This document shows, piece by piece, positions 23,850-35,639 of a stretch of DNA of 64,000 nucleotides. The translations under genes were made by a program, and so were the position numbers. Source of the stretch: Neodontobutis hainanensis (lineage: Eukaryota > Chordata > Actinopteri > Gobiiformes > Odontobutidae); assembly GCA_024349245.1 (NCBI GenBank), contig JALDNG010000041.1:7523501-7587500 (forward strand), written 5' to 3'. How positions within the stretch are numbered: position 1 is the first letter of the stretch; the number at the start of each line of letters is the position of its first letter. Under the pieces are notes generated by a model. The model was not told the origin of the DNA. It saw only the letters and a list, made by a program, of their open reading frames with translations, and did no database searches.

Positions 23850-24341
23850 TGTATAATGAGGTGGAGATGTTTGCGGGATCTCCATCTCGAGTTAAATCTG
23901 TTGAAGAACAGATTTAACTCATTGGCACCCCGCGGGTTATTATCCACTGTCCCTTCGGACTCGCTCTGTCACTGACCTGAGATGGTCTGGAGGCCTCTCC
24001 ACACATTTGACTCCAGTCGTTCACCCAGCTTCTTCCTTTAGGAGTCCTTGGCACGCCTGACCCGGTATTTGAGTTCTCACATGAGGCTGAACTCCCGGAT
24101 TCTCCCCTCTGCCACCAGGCCAGTGCCGTGTGCTTGTCCATCTTATGGAGAGGGAGCTTACAATGCCCAAAACCACAGAGGGTAAACATGGTTTGTACCT
24201 CTGTCTCCTCTCCTGGGTCCTTCTCCACGCTCTGCAGCCTCTTCTTCTCTGTGTGAGACCAGCAGTGCAGCTGAGTGCAAACAGCTGATCCCTGGTGTAA
24301 ACAATGGGGCCCTGGCTGGAGCTGCAGTGGTCCCCTGACAA
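23850..24341 (-). pseudogene. Internally deleted CR1/L2-superfamily LINE ORF2 relic
   Basis: On the - strand, the start encodes SSSQGPIVYTRDQLFAL, RRRGCRAWRR and RYKPCLPSVVLGIVSSL, the N-terminal lead-in and first strand of the apurinic endonuclease domain of a fish LINE. Two frames on, REFSLM is followed directly by ELKYRVRRAKDS, a stop, then SNVWRGLQTISGQ, and in another frame ANELNLFFNRFNS. These belong to the linker before the reverse transcriptase. Almost the whole endonuclease domain is therefore deleted, with frameshifts on each side, and the RT itself is lost beyond 23850. Host function is not expected. Confidence 0.7.
23889..23920. repeat. Perfect 14-bp hairpin inside LINE coding relic
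   Basis: gagttaaatctgtt (23889-23902), spacer gaag, then the exact reverse complement (23907-23920). It coincides with the codons for ELNLFFNRFN on the - strand, so the symmetry follows from the codon sequence rather than an added element. Confidence 0.85.
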
Positions 24342-24604
24342 ACATCCAAAAATGTTTGAAAGCAGTAGTTACAAAAAGTAACTAAAGTTATAAAAGTAGT
24401 CTCCCTGTGAGCAGAATTACAAAACAAATTGACTACATAATAAAAAAAAAAACCAGAAAAACATGCCATGAAACAATCAAAATAACAAAAAGAAAAGAGG
24501 GCAGAGAGTTACCAGCTGCTGCTCCCACAGCGTCAACTTGATGTTCTAAAGCTAGAAGTTTAAGGTAACTTTAGTTTGATGTAGTTAAACCCAAAGTTAC
24601 ACCA
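24342..24604. other. Non-coding DNA next to LINE relic
   Basis: AT-rich with two A-runs; may include an unrecognised 5' part of the LINE. Nothing definite. Confidence 0.35.
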
Positions 24605-24800
24605 AACACGGCAAGTTTGTTTTTGGTGCATTTGCCCTGTTAGAGCGGTTCACGTGGATAAGTGTGAATGCTCCAGGCAAACATACTGTATGTGGGCTCA
24701 GAGTATTTCCAAGTGGACTCTGGTACGGTTCGATTCAAGTTTGAACCTCAAGTGGACCATAGACGAGCTCGAACAGGAAGAGCTTCATAAATTGCAACAA
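24605..24800. repeat. MITE-like teleost repeat fragment, tentative
   Basis: Words such as agagcggttcacgtgg, gtgtgaatgctccaggc, tggtacggttcgattcaag and gaacctcaagtggacc resemble an abundant group of fish non-autonomous DNA transposons with gcggttcg-rich ends. No coding capacity. Borders are approximate and the superfamily is unsure. Confidence 0.4.
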
Positions 24801-26462
24801 AAACATCACGTGACACTTAGCTTCCCCTGAGGTTTCAAAGAACAAACCAAAACAATATGGTCCAAATAAATAAAATGAGAGGTCAAATGTGAAGCTTTGA
24901 GAAGCTAAAATGCTAACATGCCTTATTAGCATTTGGACTAACAGCAACATTTAACTAAATAAAGCTGGAACGGTTGCTATGCTGATGTTGGGACATGGGT
25001 CAGACTATGTGTCTGTGTCTAAAGGTCACACTTTAATGGTTATTCTATCTGGATTGTGAAAAATCTATTACCAGTATAATTTATGACTGAGTTAACGTCA
25101 CTGCACTTTATCTAATAGCCTTTTGCTCACCATTTCATGCTGCAATAATCATGCAGTCCCCCTTGAGCTTCTTTGCAGGGGACGAGACCAAAGCAATCCA
25201 TGTGGCTGTTAGTTCTAATCCTCTCACCCCATAACGGACTTGACGACCTGCTGAACCCACTTTGATACTGTCACCGCTGCAATAAACCCTACATTGTGTT
25301 TGGTTAATGAGTACATGGTCGATTTTGACCCCGAAGTGTTGGGCATAAATACAGGCACACACTGAAATACACACAAACACACACCGGCAGGTTTTTTAGT
25401 CTTGATAAGTGTTGTGTGCCTGGGGTACCTCTGCGGCAGACCTATTCATCAGCGGAAATATAAAAAAAACACATACACGTGCACATAAAAGACTAGCGCA
25501 CAGCAGAATTTGACCAAAGAGTGGCCCGCTGTGTTGTGGCCTGCAATCTATTACGCTTGGAACCATATTAATCAATATATAAACATAGCCGGCTGCTAGC
25601 GCTGGTGACAACAGCGGGGGGTTGAATTACGACTGTGCTAAGCCTTATACAGTTTGTGTGGGGCGGTGATGGTATACACTTAAACCAGGGCAAAGACTCC
25701 ATGCATTGAATTTATATTGGGTAAGCATTATAATGTTTTAGTATGAAGTAATAACAATGATTTATAGTTGATAGTTTTACATGTTTGATACTGCAGGGTT
25801 TAGTTTATTCAGTGAATTCTGTTTGCACTCTGTTGCACTCATCGGTTTCATGCACTCTCCAAAATGCTTGATCTATTTTAGAGCCGAGAAGGGATCAGCG
25901 CACCCAGGTCGTTGAATCCACCTGGCACTCCAGTAGGCAGCATGAAAAATAATACAAACTCCGTACAATAAACGGAGTGGGATGTCCAGCTGAGTTTTTC
26001 AAGTGGAGCAAAGGGGGCATTGGGCACCTGATCCGGCTCACCTAATGTTGAAGAGCAGCACCTGCATTTTCATCTCAACAGTACGCCCAGCTGGCCCGCA
26101 GAGAGAACCCGCTTACGCAATTTGTGTTGGTGATCTCGCAGCTTTGGGTCATTATCCGCAGGTCAGCGGGGTAAGTGTGTAGGCAGACTGGTAAATATAG
26201 AGCCTTACCTCGTGGCAGCTTCACTAACAAGATAAACTCCACACAGTGTTACTTTACCTACAACCTGAACACACTATGAGCTAAAGATTAAGTAGTAGGT
26301 ACAGAGTTAGCAGGGTTTGGTGGAAAATTTTAAAGCAGGTGAGTCTGTAGGTTGGGTTTACATTTAATTGATAGATTTATTTTTTTATCTAATTAGAAGT
26401 TACAGAATATTATACATTATTAATAAGCTGTTCCTCATCCCCAAAATAAAGATAGTTTCCAA
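24801..26462. other. Non-coding DNA, partly of even composition
   Basis: 25100-26250 is less AT-rich and has no repeat signature I recognise; short - strand frames here (25135-25611) show no domains. It is a reasonable place to look for conserved regulatory sequence, but I see no specific motif that proves it. Confidence 0.35.
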
Positions 26463-26622
26463 CTTCTTTTGTCAACCCCCTTCAGGGGTCGTCACAGCGA
26501 ACTATCTAGCAGATTGCATATTTAGTCTAGAAGAGGTTTTGACGTCAGATGACCCTCTTGACCCCATCCATTTCATTTTATCCAGTGGCTTGGAACCAGC
26601 ACAAAAAGCAAAAAGTACATAA
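26463..26622. repeat. Common teleost interspersed repeat, class unknown
   Basis: ccccttcaggggtcgtcaca, then gaggttttgacgtcagatga, and finally agtggcttggaaccagcac resemble a frequent fish repeat whose conserved words are ggggtcgccacagcg and gcttgggaccggcac. The short + strand frame spanning it is not a gene. Confidence 0.5.
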
Positions 26623-27268
26623 AATACAAAGCCTGCTGCGTGCCTTTACTTAGAGCAGCTTTATTCTATTGGATTGAAATACTGTATAAGAATGATGGAT
26701 AGAGCTGTTTCCAATGCAGCGGTGTGGTTAGTTGGTTAGGTTTCTTTTGTCAAAAGGGTTGTAATCATCCCAAGAAAAAGGGATCTAGACAGTAGGGGTT
26801 ACCCGAACCAAACTAGGCAGTAGTGACTTTACACTGCCATTGACCATGTGCCCGGGTCGAGAGGGCACATTATTAGGGTTGGGCAGTAAAACAATATTAG
26901 CAAGAAAATACAGACGGTGTCACTTAATAAGACCATCAAAATATATCTCTTTAAATATCTTCTGATAGATTTAATAATCAGAAGATTTTTCCAAGGAATG
27001 ACTTTTCATCTAAACCTAAAAACCTGTAGAATAATAATTCATAAAACAAAGCCAAAACTTCCTTGAAACATAATGTACACTGTAATGGTAGCTATTCCTC
27101 ATGTGTTCCTTTCTTGCTGCTAACTTCCCAGTGTTATTTCTTTGTTCTGCTCCCTTCATGAGCCGCAGTGACCACTGAACAACCCTGCCGAGGAGGGCCG
27201 AAGCATCAATAATAATGAGGAGGAGAGAAAGGAAGGGAAAGAAATAACTCTGCTGTGTGGCCTGGGGG

Positions 27269-27271
<3 letters not shown>
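26623..27271. other. Non-coding DNA; weak repeat trace
   Basis: At 26872-26900 the start ttagggttgggcagtaaaac resembles the opening of an abundant fish repeat, but it fades within about 50 bases. Otherwise nothing recognised. Confidence 0.35.

Positions 27272-27305
<34 letters not shown>
27272..27305. repeat. (AC)17 microsatellite
   Basis: Thirty-four bases of perfect dinucleotide repeat; likely polymorphic in populations. The Val/Cys run in the - strand frame over it is an artefact. Confidence 0.97.
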
Positions 27306-27307
<2 letters not shown>

Positions 27308-28342
27308 ACATACAAGACTGATGTAGGCCTGATTAAAGTGCGTGTCAGGTAGTCTTCATCAATACAAATAACTGTTTGGAAGAGTCTCTAAGTACAAATG
27401 AGAATTGCTCTGGAATGAAGGAGATTAACTTGAGAAATAGCATCACAGAAGCTCTCGGGGAGGAAGGGAATAAAAAAAAAAATGGCTGTGTTGACAGGTA
27501 TTGTAACCAGGGCGGCACCAAGTGGTCAGGCAAAGATAAAGACTCCCTGATAGATGGACATGAAGAGATGAATGTTTGTTATGTCTTATTCAGCAGCTTA
27601 GAATTACCAGAGGATTGGCTGACAAATAAGCCATTACTGTTGGATGTTAATAAGTTCATTAGGTGACTTTTTTGCTGTTTGGAAGATAATTCAAACTCGC
27701 TGGCCTTAAAAGTGCTTGAAATTATTTATTTTGAAGTGTTTGAAGGCCAGGATCTACATAAAAAGGTAGTATAGGTAGTCAATTATAGTATGAATTATAG
27801 TATGAAGCCTACCAAATTATTATTTTATACACTACCATCATTACACAGATTTGTGGCCATGTAACAGTTTGTTCTAAGTGCTATTGTAAGTTAGATCTTA
27901 CAACATTAATATAGGCTACTGTTGAAGATTACTAGCCTAGCCAGCCATCCTAATTCTTTTTCCGATTCTACAGTTTGTGGACACAAATTAAAACTTCTGC
28001 AATAGGAAGAAAACACACAATTAAAAATAGTATAGCATTGAAGGATTATGATTTCTAGGTTGTATTGCGCTCGATTTGAGTGGGGGTCAATGGAAGGGAA
28101 CTTCGCTTTTCAATGAAAGGGTCGACCTGGCCCTCAAGTACTTCCCGTTTGAAGATCCTCAGTTTCTAGAAACTCTCTGCCCATATGTTTACAGCTTTAA
28201 AACACCTCTCTTCCTGATATCAACCTCTGATTAGAAGCACACAGATTTAGCAGCAAAGGTTAACAGTGAACTTTTTTATTCTTTAATCAATTTTCTACCA
28301 CAAGACATGGCTTCAAGACGAAATATAGACACTACTACAAAT
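27306..28342. other. Non-coding DNA, nothing definite
   Basis: AT-rich. A small imperfect duplication (aattatagtatga twice at about 27781-27803) is present. No gene or transposon recognised. Confidence 0.4.
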
Positions 28343-28379
28343 ATGTCTGTGAAGGTTCGCAGTCATCCAGGACATCTTG
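28343..28379 (+). repeat. 37-bp motif, copy 1 of 2
   Basis: Begins atgtctgtgaaggttcgcag and ends catcttg. The same 37-bp word recurs at 34229-34265 with two mismatches. It resembles the conserved word ggttctcagtcatccaggtc that is frequent in fish genomes; the parent element is not visible around either copy. Confidence 0.7.
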
Positions 28380-31300
28380 GAAAAAAAAGGTTTAAATTTA
28401 TTTATTCACTCCATTTTCAAATGTGCAATTTAAAAGTTAAAATAATCCCAAGGACACTTTGCATTTCCAGGACAATGAGTCTAGATTCAGAATTAAATGA
28501 TCAGAGTTCTTTGTGGATGTGAAAAAGATGAATTTATGCATTTTAAAATTAAAACACACTGGCCTTAGAGTGGCCTTTTAGATTTTTATTAATTCAGTCT
28601 CGCTGAACCCAATATATATGTTTTCACTCCATAAAATCTCTCATTTATCCCAAACCTTAAGCAGTTTCCACATTTGAGTTCTGTTCTGCCCTTTGCCCAC
28701 AGCAAAAGAGTTGTCTGTGTCAGAATCGTCGTAACAAGAGCCTCAATTGCTTTTTAAAAGTTTTACTCAAGGTTATGCGCTGTCGATAACATGCAAATAC
28801 TCAGTGTTATTCTATAATACCGCAAACATAGTTTTTAATATTAAAGAAACATAATCAGACATCAAATTTTTACAGCTTGTTTTGTACAAACGCCAATGAC
28901 AATGTCGTTTGTGTATCATATTTTCTAATTCATTTCATGGTAAAATAGAAACATTTATTGCATGACATCCAGTTGACTCTAACATTTTAATTCCTAGTGT
29001 GCACATGTAATATGGAATATGTGCCCGTGTGTGAAGACTAAATCTTTAATGTGGTTCTGCTACATTATTAATCAGTCAATAAGGTGACTCACTGGGAATT
29101 ATGTTCCCTTTACATTTATTACATACAAATATACAGGCTCAGTAACAGGGCTCTGAGGACTGTTTTTAGCTTTGAAAACATATGCACAGTCAGTAAAGAC
29201 CAGGCAGCGCTAAAGCTTTATTATGGGAATATATAAGTCTCCAATAAGATATTAACCACTGCTAAATACGCAATATTTTTTTAAAACTGCAGAAGTAAAA
29301 AGTAGGGTTAAATTGTCAACCTTTAAATACTGAAGCCTGGTTTGGACTACAAGAAATCTGAAGATTTTAAAGGTCATCAACACTTCAATCAACACATACT
29401 TTACAATAACAGATTATTGTGTGTAAACTCTGCAAAGATGTCCAATTATCCAAACAAATCCCTCTGCTGACCTTGTGACCTCATAGTTACCATTAGTCAA
29501 CACAAGCTATTAAAGCGTGAGTAAACGTTTTAAAAATCTAGCCTTGACAAAATTGGTTTGACTTTTGCAGTACATTTAAAATAAAAATCTACTTAAGGTT
29601 TGCCAACTTTGCAAGGAAACCCAGGGCCACACATGGTTCAGAAAATAAAAATGACCAGCTACATGATCTCTAGCATGAAAAACGTAGCGCTCCAATGATC
29701 CGTCCTTGAGGCACTCCACAGGTGTGACTAAGAGGACATACAGCTACAAAATTACTAAATAAACACTAAACCGTAAATGCCTTCCAGGTGGCAAGAAGGA
29801 TGTCATAAAAACCTTAAATAAGAACTATGAGCCTGGACTGAACATACTACTCCAACCAAACAGCTAGCATGCTAAACATCTTACCACTTACCAACAAGAT
29901 TCTGCCAATGAGAACTGAAGACAACACAGTAAACATGATATTAACGAAGAACACATCTAAGGAATACAGCTGACATGACAGAAAATATACACTATAGAGT
30001 TGCATAAAATAACATCGTTTATTATTAAAAGAACTGAGTTGTTTGGATCCATTGACTGTGAAAAAGACACATGTAAATGCCTTAACATTCTGTGGTTATA
30101 GTTTATCTTCAATCAAAAGCTGTACCAGACATAGCCTGTGACATTATCAGTGGAACCGTTTCCAGGAACAAACCCAGCACCTGATGCTCTCTCTCAGATC
30201 AGGGTTTTTACTGACCAACTTAGACCACCTCCTGCTTTGGGCTTTTGAACAGAGCAGCCATTAGACGTCCGAGATCAGTGAGATGCACAAAAGAACACCT
30301 TCTTTCCGACTGCAATAAGACTCAATCAGTGGAAGAAGAAATCTGAAACAATTAATTTGAGACCTAACAATTTAATTTCCTCTAGTTTAATTGAATCAAT
30401 GACATAAAATCTAATCTTACCTAGAAGACAAAAAAAATAAAAATAAAACGATATATACTGTACATGCCCTTACAGAACTGTAGGCATTGCTGGTTTATAA
30501 GTATAAATATTTCTCAGTTGTGGAGCAAAGCACTTCTTTGCTGACGTGTGTTTAACTGCCCCATAATCAGGCCATACTGCATTTAAATTCACTTAATGGC
30601 ATCAACACTTGTTTACATCAGCCTTAGTGAGCCCTCAGCCCTCCACTAGACTGACATTTGGTGATTTAAATTAAACCCAAAAGATGTTTAACATAACCAT
30701 CATGTCCCCAACATGTTCTTATTTTCCAAACTACCTGGCTTAAATATTCTTCTGTCGAAGATAGATGTAGATGATGTCTATGATTATGCTGTTGTAACAG
30801 TCTGCAGAGGGATCTGCGCCCTCTACTGGCTAAATGTTCCACAGTCACACTTTAAAGACGTGTGACTAAAAGCTTGTGTATAAAGAGAATAAGGATATGT
30901 AAGTCACCACCTACAGCACGACCTGTGGGACACTGAAATGAAAGATACAGGATCCTTTTATTTAGTAAAAGCAATTTTCAAATGATTTTTTATTACATTT
31001 TTTTGTGATAAAACAATTATTTAAAAGTGTGTAAAAGCTGTAACTATATGAATTTGGTGGTTTAATTGTAACTCATCTTAACTGTCATTATTCTGGTAAC
31101 AGCATTGTGAATGCCATTGAACTCTGTAACTGCCAGTTTACTCCATTTGATTTAAACCTTTTCCAACTTAGCAATTAGTTACATTGTCCACATCTAACCA
31201 TTTAATTTGCCATGTTGCAATTATTAAAATCAAAATACACTGTAAAGCTCTGCTGCTTCCCACTGTTATACTCTCATCTCACAAATATCAGTTTCAAATG

Positions 31301-31976
31301 CAAGGCAATAAAGATTTAAGTGTTAAATCCTCATCTAAAACGTGCAGATGTGTCTTTGTGAAAAACATGTTTCTTCAAGCTTGGTGTTCCAGACTTTGCC
31401 AAATGTTTTTATCTGCAACGAGGACAACGGCATCTGAGCAGAGCCTTTTGTGCCGAGAGAAATTAAAGTGTGCCAGGGCAGTGAAATTATTTAATTTATT
31501 TTCTTCATTTAGAATTCTTTAACACTGTCCCTGCTTGTCTCCTACTTGAGCTTTCCAGTCTATGCTCTGTAGAGTCAAAATAAACTTTATTGAGCAAACA
31601 TCCAATCACTAGATGACCCTATAGTGATATACTGGTGTCAGGTTTCAACAGTGGCAGGGCTTTTCTGTTCAGTAAATTGATGAACCTTATGAAGACAGTA
31701 ATGTGTTTTATTACAAAGGCTCATCTCACATTTTTGGAATTAAGCACAAGCAGTAATGAAAACAAACTACAGAACTGCCACCAGTAGGTTCTCTTAACTC
31801 TCCCCCAACACAAGGCAACCCTGATTTTTACAGTTACATGGAGCTGAAAGTTTATTCTTTGAAGCCATTATAGCACAGTACTTTACCTGTATCTCTGTAG
31901 ATAAAGCTTTCTAGACACAGTCGGTGTGAACAATATCCAATTGTATTTAACATTCTAACATATTGGGTAAAAGGAA

Positions 31977-31977
<1 letters not shown>
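28380..31977. other. Non-coding DNA, nothing definite
   Basis: Long AT-rich stretch. No transposon terminus, no open frame with a recognisable domain and no microsatellite. A CTCF-consensus motif at 30815-30828 is listed separately. Confidence 0.4.
30815..30828 (-). promoter_or_regulatory. CTCF-consensus motif, reverse orientation
   Basis: gcgccctctactgg is the reverse complement of ccagtagagggcgc, which fits all 14 positions of CCASYAGRKGGCRS. With the + oriented motif at 13793 it forms a convergent pair 17 kb apart, enclosing the candidate terminal exons. Occupancy is untested. Confidence 0.35.

Positions 31978-32008
<31 letters not shown>
31978..32008 (+). repeat. Poly(A) run of 31
   Basis: Long uninterrupted A tract. 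It could be the tail of a retroposed sequence, but no retrogene, LINE or SINE is recognisable on its 5' side and no target duplication was found. Confidence 0.95.
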
Positions 32009-32012
<4 letters not shown>

Positions 32013-32637
32013 TTCCAGAAGTGACTCAACCTCACTTTGAAAACTGTAAAATCTAATATAGGGCCTCCAGAGGCCGCAGAGGTCAGTTCCTGGCCTGAAT
32101 AAAAGGTGCCATCTTGTTTTTCTTCCCATCAGACTTTTCTTAGAGGAAGCAAAGCCCTTCATGAGTGGCTTTGACTGTGTCAAGACTTTATTCAAAACTG
32201 GCAGTTTTACAAGAAAACAATCCAAAAAGGTCTATAACTGCCATGATCTGTTATTTTGCAGGTAGGCGGGTCATAATATTGCATATTCAACATTGCATCT
32301 CGAATGTCGTGTGTACCTGTGGAGAATTAGAGGTTCATTTGTCCTTCTTGTCTGACAATGATCTCTGAAGATTTACAACCCTCCTCGATGTACTTGTTCT
32401 GCCGACCCGTGTCCTGTATTGTATTCTGAACAGTTTCCATATGTCCTCCAGGGGTCATGTTCCCAGTATCCCTTGCAGACTGATGATGCCAGCTGCTACG
32501 TGAACAGATGTGTGTCCATTAGCTGATTAGACCTGGTAAATAGTTTAAGAGATATAAATCAGTGTTACAACAAACAGAAAATCTAAACAGGAAAAAGGTT
32601 AAAGACAAGTATCTGTGGTCAAATGAATTTCTAATAT
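32009..32637. other. Non-coding DNA, nothing definite
   Basis: Mixed composition, short frames only. No element recognised up to the left target duplication of the LTR (aatat, 32633-32637). Confidence 0.4.
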
Positions 32638-32716
32638 TGTCATGGCCAATGGCCCCGAAACAGGAAGACCCCGTCGCAAACCCCAGACACAGGCAGAAAA
32701 AAAAAAAAAAAAAAAG

Positions 32717-32722
32717 TTTACT
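32717..32722 (-). terminator. LTR polyadenylation signal (AGTAAA)
   Basis: tttact on the + strand, i.e. agtaaa on the element's strand, a known weaker variant of AATAAA, next to a T-rich tract. Confidence 0.4.
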
Positions 32723-32943
32723 GACAAAGTAACAAAACCAAAATACAGGAAACATAATAAACCAAGGCTACAGTCTTAGCACAAATAATCCAGGAATACT
32801 AAATACAAGAAAAGACAGGCTAGAACCACGGGACATGAAATACCAGAAAACAGGCAAGGGCTCCAGGACATGAGACGACAAGGACCACAGCACTCACGAT
32901 CGGGAAGACAACACAACGACCTGACACTGAGCAAACAGACAAA

Positions 32944-32956
32944 CCGGCATATATAG
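32944..32956 (-). promoter_or_regulatory. LTR TATA-like box
   Basis: The + strand reads cggcatatatag, the reverse complement of which is ctatatatgccg. It lies about 225 bases upstream of the AGTAAA signal, in the orientation expected for transcription of the LTR. Confidence 0.45.
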
Positions 32957-33226
32957 ACATCGACAACAAGGGACAGGTGAAGCACATCAGGGCGGGGCAG
33001 GTAATCACACAGGAGGGAAAGACACAAGGCAGGAAGTAAATCATCAAACACAGACAGGGGTAAAACATTTCAAAATATAAACCAGAACCTCAAATACAAC
33101 TTGAAACAAAATCAGATACAATAACTAGACTCAAAAACTACAAAGGACTTACATCAGAACAAAACTGAGACAAATACACAACCAAATCAGACAGACTATA
33201 AAACAGACATGAATCCTGACAAATAT

Positions 33227-34228
33227 TCAAAATGTGTATTTGGTCAGCCATCTTTGAGGACCACTTTCCAGTTTGGGACCCTACCCAGTTGACTGCAAGT
33301 CCTCCTTGTTGTGCCCCTGATCTGTTACTTCTCATTGTTTTTCGCAGCTTAGTGATTTGTCAGACAACAGGACAGAAAAGAAATAACTCATATATTTCTG
33401 ACAATGTTTTTAGATAATTTACTTTGTGTTTTACTGCTTCACCCATTCAGCCTTCAAGTCTCCCTCTTAACCGTCTTCCCAGTTTCCCGTCTTTCAGAAT
33501 TGCTTTGTATGTATGTGCCCTTTAAGCCAGTGAAGCGTGTGATTGGACAGCAGCGCAGCTCATTAGCATAATTCCATGGCATCCATCTCATCTTCAACCC
33601 TGCATAAAGTTTCAGTGTGTGTTTGTCGCTGAGTAATTCCCTAGTTCAGTGCGTAGAATGAGAGCCACAGTAACCATTTAAGACAGGCCTAACCGAGCAC
33701 TGAGCACATTTAGCATGTTGGCAAATGTCTCATTAGCCGGCGAGCTCTGGGTGAAAAGTTCCACTCCAGCACTTCCCACCTCACTTCAAAGAATGGCTTC
33801 TGTGGCATTCAGGTCGTGGCATTTTACCGATTACAAAAAAAACAAGGGATTTTTAATTTATATTTAGTTCATACTTAATAGGAAAACCACACCATCCTTT
33901 TGGAAGTGAAACTAATGGCACCAAATTATGATAATGTATTTGGTTAAGCAAAACAAAAAGTATTATTATGCCAATAAAAATACTTAACCACTGAATTCAG
34001 CTTTGGGGCCTTCTTCTAAGTTGACAAAACTATTCACAATGCCACGGGCCAAAGAGCTAAGGTGTGATTGAAATGTAGGCGTGTGATCACGATTAGCCAT
34101 GCATTGCTAAAAATAGTGTGACTGTGACGTGATCAGCTCAAACTGATGATCAGAAAGGCAGTAAGTTTGATTGTCACTCAAGTTTCCTGTCTGTCTACTG
34201 TCCTATCATGAAAAACAAATGCCAGTAA
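33227..34228. other. Non-coding DNA of even composition
   Basis: 33430-33800 has balanced base content and no repeat signature, so it may include conserved non-coding sequence, though nothing specific proves it. No gene is seen. Confidence 0.35.
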
Positions 34229-34265
34229 ATGTCTGTGAAGGTTCTCAGTCATCCAGGTCATCTTG
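34229..34265 (+). repeat. 37-bp motif, copy 2 of 2
   Basis: Begins atgtctgtgaaggttctcag and matches 28343-28379 except for two bases; same orientation. The flanks of the two copies do not match. Confidence 0.7.
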
Positions 34266-35639
34266 AAAAACTTACTTTAACCTTTTTTAAAGGCCAGTAA
34301 TGCTGATTTCAGTCAAAAAAAATAAAAATGTTTTTGTTAGTTATTGCTTTGTTGGGCATTGTGGTTAACATGAGTGCTCACTGGTTAAAACTAAAATAAT
34401 AAAAATATATATATATATAAAATAGTCATCTGATTTGGTGAAAGTTTTGTTGGTCGGCTGCTGTTTTGTTTTACAATGTGGCCGTTAAAATAACCACAGC
34501 ATTGTAACTAAGCTGTGGTAACCCTGAGCAAAGATTTTACCCAAGAAATAAAAAGTGTGTAAGATAATTTTGTTTTGGTCCCACCATTAACATTGAGCTC
34601 AAAGGTCCTTCTTGAAACATCTGCTTGTTTTGGTGAACAACAGGGAGGTAAGTGGGCAATCTGTCGTGACTTATCAGTTTTCCCAGAGCGCTAAATGGAT
34701 GGCAACCACCACCACAAAGGGACTGAAGCAACTCATCTATGTCAGCAATGGAAGGCTATTACTGCCTCGATAAAGTGAACTCACATGCTGACTGTCAAGG
34801 TCTGGAAGTCTCTGCAGTCTTTCTTTGGCTACAAACCCATTTAGTGAAACATTATGTGACTTCTACGTTTCTTTAATTCAACTGTGAAGTCTATAAAATA
34901 CTATCTTTTTGTATTATTTTGAAGACTTTATGTGGAAACCATCCTAACTATGACCTTGATAAAAGTAAAAGCTCAGTGCTCTTCCAGTGTGTTTTATATA
35001 TTCACTCACAAATTACTGCTTTCTTCTTCTTTTGAGACTCTAAGGACATCTTTGTGCAATAAAAAAAATCTGTGCTTATTTTTGCATATATGCTTTACAC
35101 ACTGGTGAATAAATACATGTCTTTTGCATTTATGTTGTGCATTTGAACAGAAAACGCTTGACTCCTTCAGTTCCAGGTGGTGTTTATTGATAGTTCCCTG
35201 TCTGCACGTCCAACACTGATGAATAGACTGGGCCTGATCTGCTTCTATTTAGGTCCACATTATTTATGAGGCGTTTGGTCATGAAACCAAAGCCCAGGGC
35301 AAATCTGATTGAGTGAAGTGATGGATGGTGTTCAATTGTGCAGAGCCACACAAGGAGAAACTTATTGAATCACTGCAAGAAACTGATACATTTTGCAGAG
35401 GTGGGTTTAATAGCACATGCTCTAATTTGAGAAATGAATTGTGACAAAATAAATGCTTTCTATGAAGTATAAAAGAAGTGTCTCCAATGTTTTATCTAGA
35501 AAATGTTAAGTTGCCAATATGAGTGATCAATGCAGCAAGCAGGGTAATTGGGATGCAGCAAAGACAGCTGCAGGAAATTGTACAGAATATTCTGTCCTGG
35601 AAAGTATTCTTTGAGGACTTCCTCAACACTTACTGATGG
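34266..35639. other. Non-coding DNA with a short AT microsatellite
   Basis: An (AT) run lies at about 34405-34419. The rest is AT-rich and unrecognised. Confidence 0.4.

Larger units (their letters stand above)
32638..33221 (-). mobile_element. Solo LTR of an LTR retrotransposon
   Basis: The 584-bp block reads, on the - strand, from tgtcaggattc to ccatgaca: it opens with TG and closes with CA, and the terminal five bases form the inverted pair tgtca/tgaca. It is flanked on both sides by the same five bases, aatat (32633-32637 and 33222-33226), the target duplication made by retroviral-type integrases. Inside on the - strand are a TATA-like ctatatatgcc (about 32946-32956) and an agtaaa poly(A)-type signal (32717-32722) followed by a T-run, in the right order for U3-R-U5. 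No second LTR or internal genes lie beside it, so the element was reduced by recombination between its LTRs. The superfamily (Gypsy, Copia or ERV-like) cannot be told from an LTR alone. Confidence 0.85.

Noticed and set aside
27016..27315. 99-codon - strand frame starting with a Val/Cys run
   Set aside because: The start is an artefact of the (AC)n microsatellite and the rest has no motif.
31978..32008. Processed pseudogene tail
   Set aside because: No coding or transcript-like sequence upstream of the A run and no flanking duplication.
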